A program made the position numbers and the translations under genes. From Oegoconia quadripuncta (lineage: Eukaryota; Arthropoda; Insecta; Lepidoptera; Autostichidae), in contig OX438750.1 of assembly GCA_949316235.1 (NCBI GenBank), positions 14,076,865 to 14,140,864 on the forward strand: a DNA stretch of 64,000 bases, written 5' to 3'. Of the stretch, positions 45,380 to 56,396 are shown piece after piece (position 1 is the first letter of the stretch; each line of letters begins with the position of its first letter). Below the pieces are notes generated by a model, which searched no databases, was not told where the DNA came from, and saw nothing but the letters and a program-made list of their open reading frames with translations.

Positions 45380-45527
45380 ATACCTTTAACATCATAAATA
45401 CACATGAATAAAGTTACGAAAAACAGTTCCGAAAACGCGTCTACCTAACGTACCGACGGAGAAACGCGCGATGCAGCAGGGCCCTTAGATACGTCTACGT
45501 CGCATAACTGGGTGTGTCCGTGCTGGC

Positions 45528-45615
45528 TCAGTTGTCGGCGGGCGAGTGTCGGTGCGATTTGTGATGCTTGTGTCGCTGACGCTGGGGGTGGGGGGCGCTG
45601 TACACCTCGCGGACA
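45528..45615 (-). CDS. Mlf: Mlf (myeloid leukemia factor), terminal coding exon
   Basis: On the minus strand the acceptor CCATGTCCAG precedes 88 nt that complete an Asn codon and then read VREVYSAPHPQRQRHKHHKS and HRHSPADN, ending at TGA (45528-45530). A basic Lys/Arg/His-rich C-terminus of this kind is usual for insect Mlf proteins and may serve nuclear localisation (inference). The first base completes the codon split after exon C (phase 2), so the frame is continuous. The other frame here, which reads further downstream, is a shadow. Mlf proteins shuttle between nucleus and cytoplasm and bind transcriptional regulators such as the fly DREF and Runx factors (known of the family). Confidence 0.85.
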
Positions 45616-45652
45616 CTGGACATGGCAAATGGACACTTTGTATTAGTATAAG

Positions 45653-45933
45653 GCGCACTCGTGGCGCAGTCGCATCAGTTTTCGATTAGCGAAGTTAAGC
45701 AATGTCTGACGCGGTCAGTACTTGGATGGGTGACCACTAGTAATATTTTAATACGAGTGTTTTCGTGCTTCGGAAGGATAAAAAGTCGGTCCCGGTTGTT
45801 TTCAATTGAAGTCATTAACCTACAGAGACGTCTTAAAAATAGTCTTGTCACTAGTCAGACACAAATCGACCAATCTGCACTGAGCCCATATCCTCCCCCA
45901 ACAGTGGAGACGAGTAAGGCTGTTGATCAATCC
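45653..45933 (+). mobile_element. SINE-4, 5S-rRNA-derived SINE, best preserved copy
   Basis: The head GTGGCGCAGTCGC is followed by GCGAAGTTAAGCAATGTC (box A region) and TCAGTACTTGGATGGGTGAC (box C), clearly 5S rRNA-like. The body GTTTTCAATTGAAGTC and CAATCTGCACTGAGCCC then continues to GTAAGGCTGTTGATCAATCC. Confidence 0.92.
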
Positions 45934-46339
45934 AAAATGCTTTATTTTGTAGGTACACAGGGTAAACTTAAAATAGTCAGATTTTACATTTTTAAAGCTA
46001 CTGCTTGTTGCTAAGGCAATTTTCCCCTGAGAAGAACAAGCGAGAAACTCGAGAGGTTGCTCTTTTTAAAAAAAGGTTTTTATATTACAAAATTATTAAT
46101 TATTATTTTATATTATGATGATGATGAGTATAAGGTTATTAGCCGTCTCCACACTCCTCCCACTGCAACCCCTGATGAGTCAGGGGGATATTAAGCGTAA
46201 ATATGAGTCTTAGAATACTTAACCGTGATTCAAATTTTTTATTGCGAATAAAGTAACTGATAGTAAGGAAAAGTTGAAAAAAAATTTTTTTTCAAGAAAA
46301 TATAGAACCCCCTCGGTGGACGGCGCGCAACTACTACCT

Positions 46340-46392
46340 TAAACTTGAAGCATTTATTTCAATGTAATACATATCATTTGTTGACTGTCAAT
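46340..46392 (+). mobile_element. Repeat E, 5' fragment
   Basis: CTTGAAGCATTTATTTCAAT and ATATCATTTGTTGACTGTCA. It is followed by a related tail (46393-46530) with AAGAACGAGCAAGAAACTC, also seen at 46025 and 59627. Confidence 0.7.
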
Positions 46393-46549
46393 TTAAATCA
46401 AATCAAAAATGTTTTATTTCGTAAGTTATAAGAATAACATTTGAAATAGTCAAGACATACAGTTATCGCTCATTCACTAGGCAGTCTCCTCAGAGAAGAA
46501 CGAGCAAGAAACTCAGGGGTTGCTCTTTTTAAATGAGTCTACTAGAAAT

Positions 46550-47230
46550 AAAAAAATTAAATAAAAAAGGATTTAAAAAAAAACGACTTCAAGAAACCCG
46601 GAAAAAATAATTTAATTAAACTACTGCAATAATAATAACTGAAAAGTATGAAATAATAAACCAGAGCAGAATGTTCTTTATAGATAGATATACACTATTA
46701 TATATAATGAGAATACAATACAATTTATATGCTATACAATAATAGTTAGGTATAATAATGAAATTAAAAATATATACAATAGGTACTTTTTGAAGTCGGT
46801 GCCTGCCTAGCCTATAAAATACACAATCAACAAAACAGTAAAAATACGCCCCGAATACACAACCTCCTCCTTTTTTGAAGTCGATTAACAAAGGAATTTT
46901 CATACAATTTAAATATTCAATTAATTAAGCTATTACTGTTTACTTTCATTAGATTGTATATTTTATAGGCTACGCAGGCACCGACTTCAAAAAGTACCTA
47001 TTGTATATATTTTTTATTTCATTATTATACCTAACTATTATTGTATAGCATATAAATTGTATTGTATTCTCATTATATATAATAGTATATATCTATCTAT
47101 AAAGAACATTCTGCACTGGTTTATTATTTCATACTTTTCAGTTATTATTATTGCAGTAGTTTAATTAAATTATTTTTTCCGGGTTTTTTGAAGTCGTTTT
47201 TTTTTAAATCCTTTTTTATTTAATTTTTTT
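46550..47230. repeat. Large inverted repeat, arms of about 271 bp
   Basis: 46550-46820 and 46960-47230 are reverse complements with only a handful of differences (for example CAGAGCAGAATG against CAGTGCAGAATG). The spacer is about 139 bp and holds CTCCTCCTTTTTTGAAGTCG. It is AT-rich and has no coding capacity. Confidence 0.96.
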
Positions 47231-47282
47231 TAGTGTCTGGTCAGACATTACAAAATAATAAAATATATTAAAATTGACCAAT

Positions 47283-47600
47283 ATGGGCAGGCCTACGAAA
47301 GGTGCTGCCGGTTTAAAGAACTGTCGGTCAAAAGAAACCGAAACTGAAAGGGTACTACGGCTTGAAAAAAAAGCCTCACGGAACGCAATTTCGCGTTCCC
47401 AGGAGACGCCCGAAGCTTGCCGAGTACGTCTAATAGCTATGAAAGATTACGTTAAATCACGTATTCGCCAGGAAACTCCCGAACAGAACGAGCATAGACT
47501 CGGTCTTATACACGACCGGTTTGCCGAGGAGTTCGCTAAGCAGCGTGAGCGCAGGCATGGCCTTATAATCATGAAAACCGGCCTAAAAATCTTGGACTAA
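47283..47600 (+). mobile_element. Helitron-like N-terminal ORF remnant (putative)
   Basis: An open frame of about 106 codons from ATGGGCAGGCC, reading MGRPTKGAAGLKNCRSKE, then SRSQETPEACRVRLIAMKDY and IRQETPEQNEHRLGLIHDRF, ending in AKQRERRHGL and TAA. The repeated ETPE...RL unit of about 24 residues, very charged, is typical of the region before the helicase domain in insect Helitron-type proteins (assignment by resemblance only). It lies directly after the large inverted repeat. Confidence 0.5.
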
Positions 47601-48060
47601 TCGATGTACATACATAAAGATTACAGAACCCCCTCCTTTTTTGAAGTTGGCTAAAAAAGTTATTAGTATTTATCCGTGTTTGCTAATCTCCCTGATAATT
47701 TTTGTGCGATGGCGAATCTTCTCGCTCCTACAGGTTAGATGGGCAGTTCGGGTGTACCAGCTCGACCTGATGATCTTCGATTTATCATATTTATTGTTGA
47801 TAATTACACCGACGTAAGTCGGCTTCAAAATCTCGGACTAATCGATGTACATACATAAAGAATACAGAACCTCCTCCTTTTTAGAAGTCGGTTAAAGAAA
47901 GTTATTAGTATTTATCCGTGGTTGCTAATCTCCCTGATAATTTTTGTGCGATGGCGACCTTCTCGCTCCTACAGGTTAGATGGGCAGTTCGGGTGTACCA
48001 GCTGGACCTGATGATCTTCGATTTGTCATATTTATTGCTGATAATCACACCGACCTTCTC
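47586..48060. repeat. Tandem duplication, two units of about 241 bp
   Basis: GGACTAATCGATGTACATAC appears at 47594 and 47835, and the following sequence is nearly the same (GGTTAGATGGGCAGTTCGGG in each). The first unit overlaps the end of the Helitron-like frame. Confidence 0.94.
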
Positions 48061-48371
48061 TACACTTTTTCCGTACAAACCCAAACTGTATCTACTTAGT
48101 TTCCCTGTGTAAAAACTACAAAATCGTCTAAATACGTAATGCCATTCTGATGTTTACCATGATTACACAAAAACTACTGGACCAATTGCGCTGAAATTAC
48201 AATGGGACCAACTCGACGGTATCCCCATTCATTTACAAAAAGAACCATGTGAATCAACCGCCAAATCTCGGAGATATCGGTGTACATACATAAAAAAAAA
48301 AAAAAAAAATACGCCCCGAATACAGAACCTCCTCCTTTTTTGAAGTCGTTTAAAAAGGGCTTATTGCATTT

Positions 48372-48452
48372 ATCTGTCAGTCAGTATGTCCAAGCTACTA
48401 CCGCTTCGGAAAGGGAAATCATCTGTGGTAAAAGAAACGCCGCAAGAAACCC
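48372..48452 (+). mobile_element. Repeat E, 3' fragment
   Basis: GTCAGTATGTCCAAGCTACT, then CTTCGGAAAGGGAAATCATC and CAAGAAACCCACGG. Confidence 0.75.
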
Positions 48453-49194
48453 ACGGGATATTTGTAGTCCTCGTTATTTTAATTCGCATAAAACTTGCGA
48501 TTAAAGGTTTTTACCATGCAAATATTGCCCCGCATGCGTAGTTGGTTTGGCAGGATATCTTTGCATCTGTAAGTACAACTGGTTTACCTATGCTTTTAGT
48601 AAGATATCAAATCCAACGTAACCCTATGTTGTCTACAGAGTAAAAATATTTATAATAATAAATAAAAAAAACATAATTAAAGTAACCATTATTGTTAGTA
48701 CAACCAAATACACATGCGGAGCTAAAAACGCCATGATTCTAAAAATGATTAAAGACAATAGAAATACGAAGAAGTTTCATGCAACAAACATGCAATAAAA
48801 TTGAAATAGCTAATATAATTAGCCAAATTTCGGGTAACACAAAATTTTGTTCCCATTCGTACCCATGTAGTCCCACGAGGAACTAATGCAAAACAGTGAT
48901 TTATTAATTAATGCACTATAAAGATGAGCTGAAAGTAGCTATTCAACAGTCCCGTTATTGATTATGTAATTGCATCAATACATTTGTAGTTTACGTGCTG
49001 ACGTGATTGGTTGGCTCATTGCTCGCTCGGCATTTTCAAGGATTCACCTATCAGCTCCATCATTAGACCAATTCGACGGTACCATATTATTGTATTTATT
49101 ATAAAGTTATAAAATACAACTAAAAATAGGTGAAATATGGATTCTTAGTTTTTTAACAAATAAACTTATTAAAGAACATATGTTTCATTTTTTC

Positions 49195-49312
49195 ATTTCA
49201 TCCCCAACCCGCATTGGGCCAGCGTGGTGGACTATGGCCCATACTCCCACATATACGAGGGAAGGCCTATATCCCTGCAGTGGGATGTTTACGGGCCGAT
49301 AATGATTAATTG
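49195..49312 (+). mobile_element. LINE/SINE 3' tail
   Basis: Carries CCCGCATTGGGCCAGCGTGG, TGGACTATGGCCC and GTGGGATGTTTACGGGCCG. The first part matches the SINE-4 tail (CCAATCCGCATTGGGTCTGC at 6632), so the SINE and a LINE share a 3' end. Confidence 0.75.
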
Positions 49313-49384
49313 AACTAATAGAAAATAATATCAAAGACTGTCCATCTAAACAAATAGTCATACTTTACTTACGGCTATTCGTGC

Positions 49385-49741
49385 TTAAGAGGGTTTATCC
49401 CACACAGCATTTCATACAAACTTTCAAGCCCAAATTTTTCGAAATGAATAGACCGATTCTAATGAAACTTTATACGTATAAGCAGGATACATAGATCTAA
49501 AAAGTTAGTAGAAATCATTTACAAAATATTGAACTAAAACAAATATATTGCAGTTTTTCTGTTACTATGGAAAATTTAGAATTACTCTAATTTAGTTGTT
49601 CTACTCTGTTACGAAAATCTTCACTAACTATTTAGATCTATGTATGTACGTGCTTTGTGCTTATAAAGTGTCATTAGAATCGGTTTATTTATTTGGACTT
49701 AAAAGTTTGTATGGAATACCTCCCGGGATAAACTCTCTTAA
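49385..49741. mobile_element. MITE family M8, complete, TTAA at both ends
   Basis: TTAAGAGGGTTTATCCC at the left and GGGATAAACTCTCTTAA at the right. Inverted arms continue for about 110 bp (CGATTCTAATGAAACTTTAT against its complement). The TTAA ends fit a piggyBac-type target site. No transposase frame is present. Confidence 0.85.
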
Positions 49742-50635
49742 ATAATATTGCATTTTCTTAAAGCTACAATGGGCCCATGTGGAACATAGAGCAATTGGGA
49801 AGAAATATAAAACGTACTTATTGAAGTTACTTACACGAATAAACTAAATACAAACCATTTAAATAATGTTAGTCAATGTTAAGCATGTTGACAATGATCT
49901 AGAGCAGAGTGCGTTTTTGTAAAAAAACTACACTATAGTGATTTGTAACATTATTTTGATTTTGAACTGCTTTTGATGTGCATTAGAGTACATAATGTTG
50001 ATATTTTAATAGACCAATTTGAACCGCCAATTTAGACATCACCTTGAAAAATAAAGTAATTTCGAAATCGATCCACAACTAACTGGTGGAGATATCGTGT
50101 CACATACATAAAAAATACTTGCAAATGAATCGACAATAGTGTCAATTAGAGGATATATTTGAAATAAATAGATGTATTGTAATGAAAGACATTAAAAAAC
50201 AAAATGGTGGTGTTTAGTGAAGCTTTAACACATAATTAGTTAGATAAACATAGCAAACATATATATAGCATTATTTAAATATACAAATCATAAACAAATA
50301 TTACTATATTCGCGTCTCTATAAATAAAAAAAGTAAATGTATTCATCACAAAGAATATAAAGCATTCGAGAGAATCGAAAATTACTTAAATATATATTAA
50401 AAAAAATATTGTAATGAATGAGTAGGGACTCAACAGTGTAGATTTTATTTCCCAGCAGAGTCAGCACAGAAGAAAGAATGAGCGACTTACCAATTGCTAT
50501 ACTTTTTCCATGTTTATGGCTCTGGACAGGGAAATATTAAAAATAAAATGTAAAAATGAACCGTCTGTCAGCGCCATCTATCGAACCATTCGGAACTTTT
50601 TATTTTTTATTAAAATTAGCAGTTTAAATTAAATA

Positions 50636-50745
50636 AAAATAGGGTTTAAGCATTTTTCGGTCAGTCAGTATGTCCAAGCTACCATCGCTTCGGAAAGGGA
50701 AATCATCTGTGGGAAATGAGGCGGCGCAAGAAACCCACAGGATCA
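50636..50745 (+). mobile_element. Repeat E, 3' part
   Basis: TAGGGTTTAAGCATTTTTCG, GTCAGTATGTCCAAGCTACC and GCGGCGCAAGAAACCCACAG. Confidence 0.78.
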
Positions 50746-52160
50746 TTTTTCTTTTCATTTTAAAAGTATCCAACTAATACAATTTTATAATTTTTGGGAG
50801 CTGGGCGAAGTATACCATTATACTTTTGTCATTCAGGTAGTCACTAATTTTGCAATAACCTTTTTTTGTTAATGTTGTTTTGACATGGTTTTTAAATTGT
50901 TTTTCATTTAGATTCATTAATCATCATATCATTATATTCTCAGAAATAAGGTTATAAAAGCGTATACAGTGTCCCATAAATAATGTATTAACTTTGCTCA
51001 GTCTGAACATAGGGGTGGCTAATTTGTCCTTATATCTCAAATTCAAGTTATGCTTATTTTATATTATATTATATTATATTATGTATTAAATTCTCCCAAA
51101 AAATCTGCAATTGCCAATCCCCATGCCCAGCATGGCGACCGGGCAAATCCTCCCATTTTTTTAAAATTTAAATTAAGGTCAACCTTGCTGCTGTCTGCTT
51201 CTGCACGTTACATGATAAGTCTGCCGGAGTGCAATGCAGTGTATGATCCATCTAAATTCAGTATAGCAATTTTCGAGACACGACTCATATGAATAGATTT
51301 CGAACACGCCGTCTGCTAAGTAGATTAGCTGTTAGAGATTTTCCGTTGTTAGTCAGTTTACCTGGCGGGAACGGTGCCACGAATAGGCCTCCGCGGTGTT
51401 GGCCGATGGGAGGACTGTCGTCTCAAGCTCGGCGTGTCGCTACTTGTGCTGGAATACATATACCGTGCCACTAACTACACATTCGAGAGGGCTGGATGGA
51501 TCGAAATGGTTAAAAATTGAAATTTTTAACTTATTTTGCTTAATCGCGTTTATTCTACTAACTTAAGTTTGAGTTATAATTCTGTACCTTGTACCTTTCT
51601 CGTATGGATGAAGCCAGAAAAGAAATAAATATGTATTAATAATATTTTTCTATGTAAATTTGGCCCTATCAACCATCTTGGTTATACGGGCCGAATCGAT
51701 GAGAGGTGTGTCCGGTACTTGCTCCCTAGCAAGTACCGGACCCTAGAAAGAGCCCCTGCTCTTTCCCGGTATCACACTTTTTGACTCTCGAAAATTTAAG
51801 TTCTCTGCCCTTGTCGCTATGGTCAATTCTCCCCTTTCTGGGATGAGATTAAACAGAAAGATTAATTTCACTTCAAAATAACTTGTTTATGTACTTGTTA
51901 GGTAAACTTGAAGTCAGATACATACAGCCATCTCTTCAGAAAGAAATATAATACAATACAAGTATATGAAAAAAATAAGAAAATGTACCAACTAAAATAG
52001 CACTTTTGATACATGCCAGCCACTACGGTTTCTACATATAAAAGCTTAATAAATACTTATATCTAATAAATACTTATACAACTTATTCACTAAAGAAGTT
52101 GTGCTATAAATATGTTTTCTTCCATACCTCAAAGAAGATGCTTTGCTCATACATACATAA

Positions 52161-52753
52161 GGGTTCCATACAAATTTACAGGTCCAAATTTTTCGTAATT
52201 GATAGACCGATTCTAATGAAACTTTATACGTATAAGCAGGATACATAGATGTAAAAGTTTTTTTTTTTAAGCTTTGTCGAGATTCGGCTATGCCGCTTCG
52301 TGTAGACCAACAGCAACAACTTAACTACGGCGGTTAACACCAATCTTATATAATTTATATAGAGTTTTGGCCGAATCGGATAATGGAAAGGCCAAAACAG
52401 TGTGGCAATAACTTACGTCAAAATTTACTCCGCTTTGACGTAACTGCGGTCTATAAGACTCGTTCCGGACACATTCCATCAATATGTGGTATACGTCATC
52501 TAAAAAATTGAGTAGAAAACATTTTCAACATATCGAATTTAAAAGAACATATTGAATTTTTTCTCTTAGTATACAAAGCTTAAAATAGCTCTTTAGTAGT
52601 CCTCCACTTTTTCAAAAATAATATCTAACTACTAACTTTTAGATGTATGTACGTGTTTTATGCTCATAAAGTTTTATTAGAATCGGTTTATTCATTTCGA
52701 AAAATTTGGACACGAAAGTTGTATGGAATACCGTGCGGGATAGAACCTCTTAA
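52161..52753. mobile_element. MITE family M8, second copy, split by a LINE fragment
   Basis: The left arm (52161-52258) and right arm (about 52507-52753) match the arms at 49385-49741. The left terminus is eroded and the right ends in CCTCTTAA. Confidence 0.82.
52262..52506 (-). mobile_element. LINE ORF2 C-terminus with poly(A), inserted in M8
   Basis: On the minus strand a frame reads DDVYHILMECVRNESYRPQL, then SYCHTVLAFPLSDSAKTLYK and a stop. It is followed by non-coding sequence and a run of A (the + strand T-run at about 52259-52269). The H...C pair (YHILMEC) is the terminal zinc-knuckle segment of LINE proteins. It is severely 5'-truncated. Confidence 0.8.
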
Positions 52754-53348
52754 AAGGGGATTACGAATAGGCCAGCTATTATGTCACTGAACGTTGCGAT
52801 TATGTTCTGAAATGTGATTGGTTGTCTCACTGCTCGTTTGACAATTTGACGTTTTATCATTGGTTTATAATGACGAAGTTACCTAATAGACACAGAGGTA
52901 CTTATGTAGTTCGTTTTTATAAATCCTGCTGATGCTATGGGTCTTCAACAGTTGACAACTAGGTGGAAACCGATGGTCAGACATCTCCAGCGCGTGTTTT
53001 GTTCTACATACTACACAAAAAACGTTTATCTGCCTCAAGTGTAGCGAGGTCAGCAATAAATCGAATGTGAAATGCTACGTAGAGCTGATTTGGCAATCGT
53101 ACATACATATATTTTATATGAAGGAGAAGAAAGCATAGATTATATTCTATTCGATTTAGACCCTGCTTACTGTAATAAACTTTTTAATGTTTATCAAGGT
53201 TTCGAAGAACTAGTTACATGTGCGAAAAATACAAAACGGCGAAGTTGTGTCTCACCATAAATGAAACACAACAATTTAACAAATTGCTATTATACCCTGC
53301 CCTACATTGTTTATTCCAATCAACGAGGACTTGGAAGTACACATTAAG

Positions 53349-53411
53349 CTTTTTTTATGCACGACGGGTTCTTTCTTGACATCAATCACACTTGATGTTA
53401 AGTGGAGATGA
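53349..53411 (-). mobile_element. SINE-1 3' tail fragment
   Basis: T-run, then ATGCACGACGGGTT and CAATCACACTTGATGTTAAG. Confidence 0.8.
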
Positions 53412-53964
53412 TAACTCCTCCTAATCAAACTTTACCGACGGAGGAAGGAGGAATTTTGTTACGTTATGTGCAAAGAAAATCTTTCTTGATTGGGCTAAAT
53501 GTGTATATAGAGCAAAACATGCGCAGAAGACACGGCTCCTCGGGTTACTATGAGCGCAGGAACGTAAACAAAGCATCGGTAAATGTAAAACGTCTGTCTA
53601 AAATACATTGGAGTACGAGTACAAGTAACAAATATCACGTCACTTTTAAAATACATTGGTGTGAGTGCGTAATATCAGGAACACATCAGACGGGTAGACT
53701 ACTCAAAGACGTAGCTCGAAGTACCAGGAGCGTAGGAACAATTACAAGTGACATGTAGATAGATAAAGTATTAATTTACGACACAAGTGAATGTAAAACG
53801 TCAGTTTCTAAAATACATTGGTATGAGTGCGAAATACCAGGAGCGGGGAGCGTAACAGACGGGCGGAGTACTCAAAAATGCTTCTAAAAGTACTGGGAGT
53901 ACTGGAATAAGTACAAGTGACATGTGAATGTAAAACGTCAGTTTCATACAATTGGAGTTGCTAT
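53412..53964. other. Interval with an internal degenerate repeat
   Basis: The block GTAAAACGTC, followed by TAAAATACATTGG and GAGTGCG, recurs near 53585, 53645, 53792 and 53930, suggesting a diverged tandem duplication. The frame at 53402-53758 has no recognisable domain. Confidence 0.5.
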
Positions 53965-54158
53965 GGTATACCGAATTACACTACCCCGAAACACGTTTGA
54001 CCGAAGATCAACCGATCGAATTCCGAGCAGTTGGTTTTAATTAAAAATTTTAATGTTGAACGAACTCCGCAATGTCGAGTACATTGCGGAGTTTGTTCAA
54101 CATTCGATCAAACGTTCTTCGGTCAAACGTGTTTCGGGGTAGTGTAATTCGGTATACC
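53965..54158. mobile_element. Foldback MITE family M4, copy 3
   Basis: GGTATACCGAATTACACTAC to GTAGTGTAATTCGGTATACC, 194 bp, ends perfectly palindromic. The centre differs from the copies at 24681-25004 but keeps CGAGTACATTGCGGAGTTTG. Confidence 0.92.
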
Positions 54159-54513
54159 AGACGTAGGTCCATACAATTGGTGTGGGTACGACATACCAAG
54201 AGCGCAACAGACGAGACTAGTACACAGAAACGGCGCTCGGAGTGCTAGGAGAGCAGCAGCGAGTATAAATGGCATGTAATGTAAAAAGTCCATTACTTTA
54301 GCGTGGTTGCGAGATACCAGGAGCCCAACCATGACTGAATTGTAAATTGTAACCGCTGTGACTTCCTTAGCTTACTTAGCTATTTTTAAACTATTCGTTC
54401 TGTGAAATAATGCTACATTTCGAAAACCATAATACTTGATACCCAGCAGAATCTGCGTGATCGGATATATTTATGTGAATTTCTGTAATATGTAAATAAA
54501 GTGGAGTACTCAC

Positions 54514-54633
54514 TTGGCGGGGGCGGCGGGGAGGGCGGGGAGGGGGCTCAGCGGCGCGGGCAGGGCCAGCTGGGGATAGCGTGGCGCGGGGGGCAGGGCG
54601 CGCCCGCTCGGCCCGGCCTTCACCTGGAACTCC
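54514..54633 (-). CDS. Mlf: Mlf (myeloid leukemia factor), exon C, Pro/Ala-rich
   Basis: Minus strand: the acceptor GTGTTACAG|G and donor GCCAA|GTGAGT give 120 nt, phase 2 to phase 2. The joined codon with exon B is Arg, and the exon reads EFQVKAGPSGRALPPAPRYP, then QLALPAPLSPLPALPAAPA. This follows the conserved acidic end of the MLF domain. The low-complexity Pro/Ala/Leu stretch has high GC content (over 75 percent by eye), unlike the surrounding intron. The exon is probably a disordered linker before the basic tail. Antisense frames here are shadows. Confidence 0.87.
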
Positions 54634-55425
54634 CTGTAACACGGACACATCTCACTAATGCCCAGTTTGCAGTACATATTATACTGAGGTTGGAACGGGT
54701 TCAGATGAGGTTTCTCGGCCATCTGGCATATTCGCTTGGGCTCGCTAAGAAAACTGTATCCTATGAGGCCAGATTAAAGCATTTCAAAATGTCAACTCTC
54801 TAAACGAATTGATATGCTAGCCATTGATTAATTTTTTAGAAAATTGTTTTAGGAGATCTTAGCATCTTCTACAACGCAATGAAGTTCACAGTGATAACTT
54901 TAATATCGTAGGTTTCATAACTAAATACCTATACTATACCTAAAGCAAGCTACAGAATTGTTAGACAACATTTTTATTTGATACAAAAAATCAGGAACTT
55001 TAAAATTATAGGAAGCTACAGCACAAAAATTTAGTTTTTTTACTGGAAAAGCTTCAGACCCCGAATACGACATGCTGTCTCAATTCTCATTCAGACACGA
55101 CTGTATCGCTCGCTAATCGATCGGTACCAGCGAACCGCGAGTAAAACTGTACTTCTTAAAACCGCAGTATACCATACAGTCATCTCAGACCAACGATAAT
55201 AAATAATAAAATATAAAGTTTTTATTTCTTTTTCAAAGTAGTTAGTAACTGGAGACTCCTTTTAAGCATAATGATGCCTGTGCTAGGAGACTCCGCTCTT
55301 CATGACAATTTTTTTTTACGTATTATTTTATATTATTACGTTATTACGTATCTGTACACAATGTATTAAATGATCATCAGTGAAATAAACTAAAATACAA
55401 AATAAATAAAATAATAAAACTTATT

Positions 55426-55522
<97 letters not shown>

Positions 55523-55563
55523 GCGCGTGTGTGTGTGTGTGTGTGCGTGTGTGTGTGTGTGTG

Positions 55564-55613
<50 letters not shown>

Positions 55614-56145
55614 CGTCTGCGTTTGCGTTTGCGTAAGAGGTGCAGTTGTGCGTGAGTGCCAACGTGCATTTCTGTGTCATCTCATCTTTTGCAATAGTGC
55701 CTCAGTCTCAGCATAGGTAAGTACTTTTAACCAGTTTATTATCATTTTTTTGCAGTCATATAATTGTTTAGTATATATATTCATCTGTTTATTTATTTTA
55801 TTATAAATTAAAGCTGAAAGTTTTTTTAATTGCATGCTAGCTAATCTGGTTTTAGTTTGTGGGCCTTTCGCTACAATGTCCTTCCTTCTTTTCGCTACTT
55901 TGTTAGCATCATAGGGTAGTATCTTGTGTAACTTAAGAACAGTTCGAGTTATGTATAACTTTCTTACTGACAGATGATATAGAGGCGTTCAGTGGGAAAT
56001 CCGATCTTTTTAAAATACACAACCTTTATCAGTGCACGTTGCGCTCGTTCCACTTTGATAAATTTAGTTTTCGCGGCCCCTCCCCAGATAATAAATAATA
56101 ATAAATAAATAAATAATAAGACGACCTATCCATAGAGTTGTTTAC
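54634..56145 (-). other. Mlf intron between exons B and C (about 1.5 kb)
   Basis: Bounded by GTAAAC after exon B and GTTACAG before exon C on the minus strand. It includes the long GT repeat; the rest shows no supported feature. Confidence 0.78.
55429..55612. repeat. (GT)n microsatellite
   Basis: About 184 bp of GT with a few GC interruptions, followed by a short GCGTTT run. All Cys-Val and Thr-His frames here are artefacts. Confidence 0.98.
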
Positions 56146-56266
56146 CTGTCGAAATCCTCAGCCTCTTCTTCCTCAATGTTGATGAACTCCTGCCTTTCCT
56201 CAGCGTCGCCAGAGTAGTAATTTTGTTCACGTTCGATCAAGTGCGCACGCTCACCGATGTGGTGAC
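56146..56266 (-). CDS. Mlf: Mlf (myeloid leukemia factor), exon B, core of MLF domain
   Basis: Minus strand: the acceptor TTGCCATTCCAG|GT and donor GACAG|GTAAAC give 121 nt, phase 1 to phase 2. It encodes GHHIGERAHLIEREQNYYSG, then DAEERQEFINIEEEEAEDFD. The segments HHIGERAHLIER and EERQEFIN...E.EAE.FD are diagnostic of the myeloid leukemia factor family, including the motif reported to bind 14-3-3 or Hsc70 partners in other animals (family knowledge). A split Gly joins exon A, and a split Arg joins exon C. This exon gives the firmest identification in the window. Confidence 0.95.
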
Positions 56267-56396
56267 CTGGAATGGCAAATAGTTGCAAATAAATCCAAGG
56301 GATCCAGAGAGCCTGTGAGAAGATTTTGTAAAATCGCACTAATTTTATTTTCAATACTCTTCGAAAATGTTCTCTATTACTTTTTAGATCTATGTT

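Larger units (their letters stand above)
45616..54513 (-). other. Mlf intron between exons C and D (about 8.9 kb)
   Basis: Bounded by GTGAGT (after exon C) and TGTCCAG (before exon D) on the minus strand. It is filled with SINE-4, repeat E pieces, a large inverted repeat, a Helitron-like ORF remnant with a tandem duplication, two M8 elements and an M4 hairpin. 50746-52160 has no recognised repeat; frames at 51050-51474 lack motifs. Confidence 0.75.

Noticed and set aside
45653..45740. A genuine 5S rRNA gene
   Set aside because: Only the internal promoter half is 5S-like, and the sequence continues into a SINE body present in two other copies.
47918..48112. 64-codon frame MVANLPDNFCAMATFSLLQV
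   Set aside because: It lies within the second unit of the 241-bp tandem duplication, is not conserved between the units, and is non-coding repeat.
51050..51474. Two adjacent frames of 80 and 61 codons
   Set aside because: No domain, no splice support and different frames. Probably decayed repeat, but the family was not recognised.
55421..55716. Overlapping Cys-Val and Thr-His frames on both strands
   Set aside because: Translations of the GT microsatellite.
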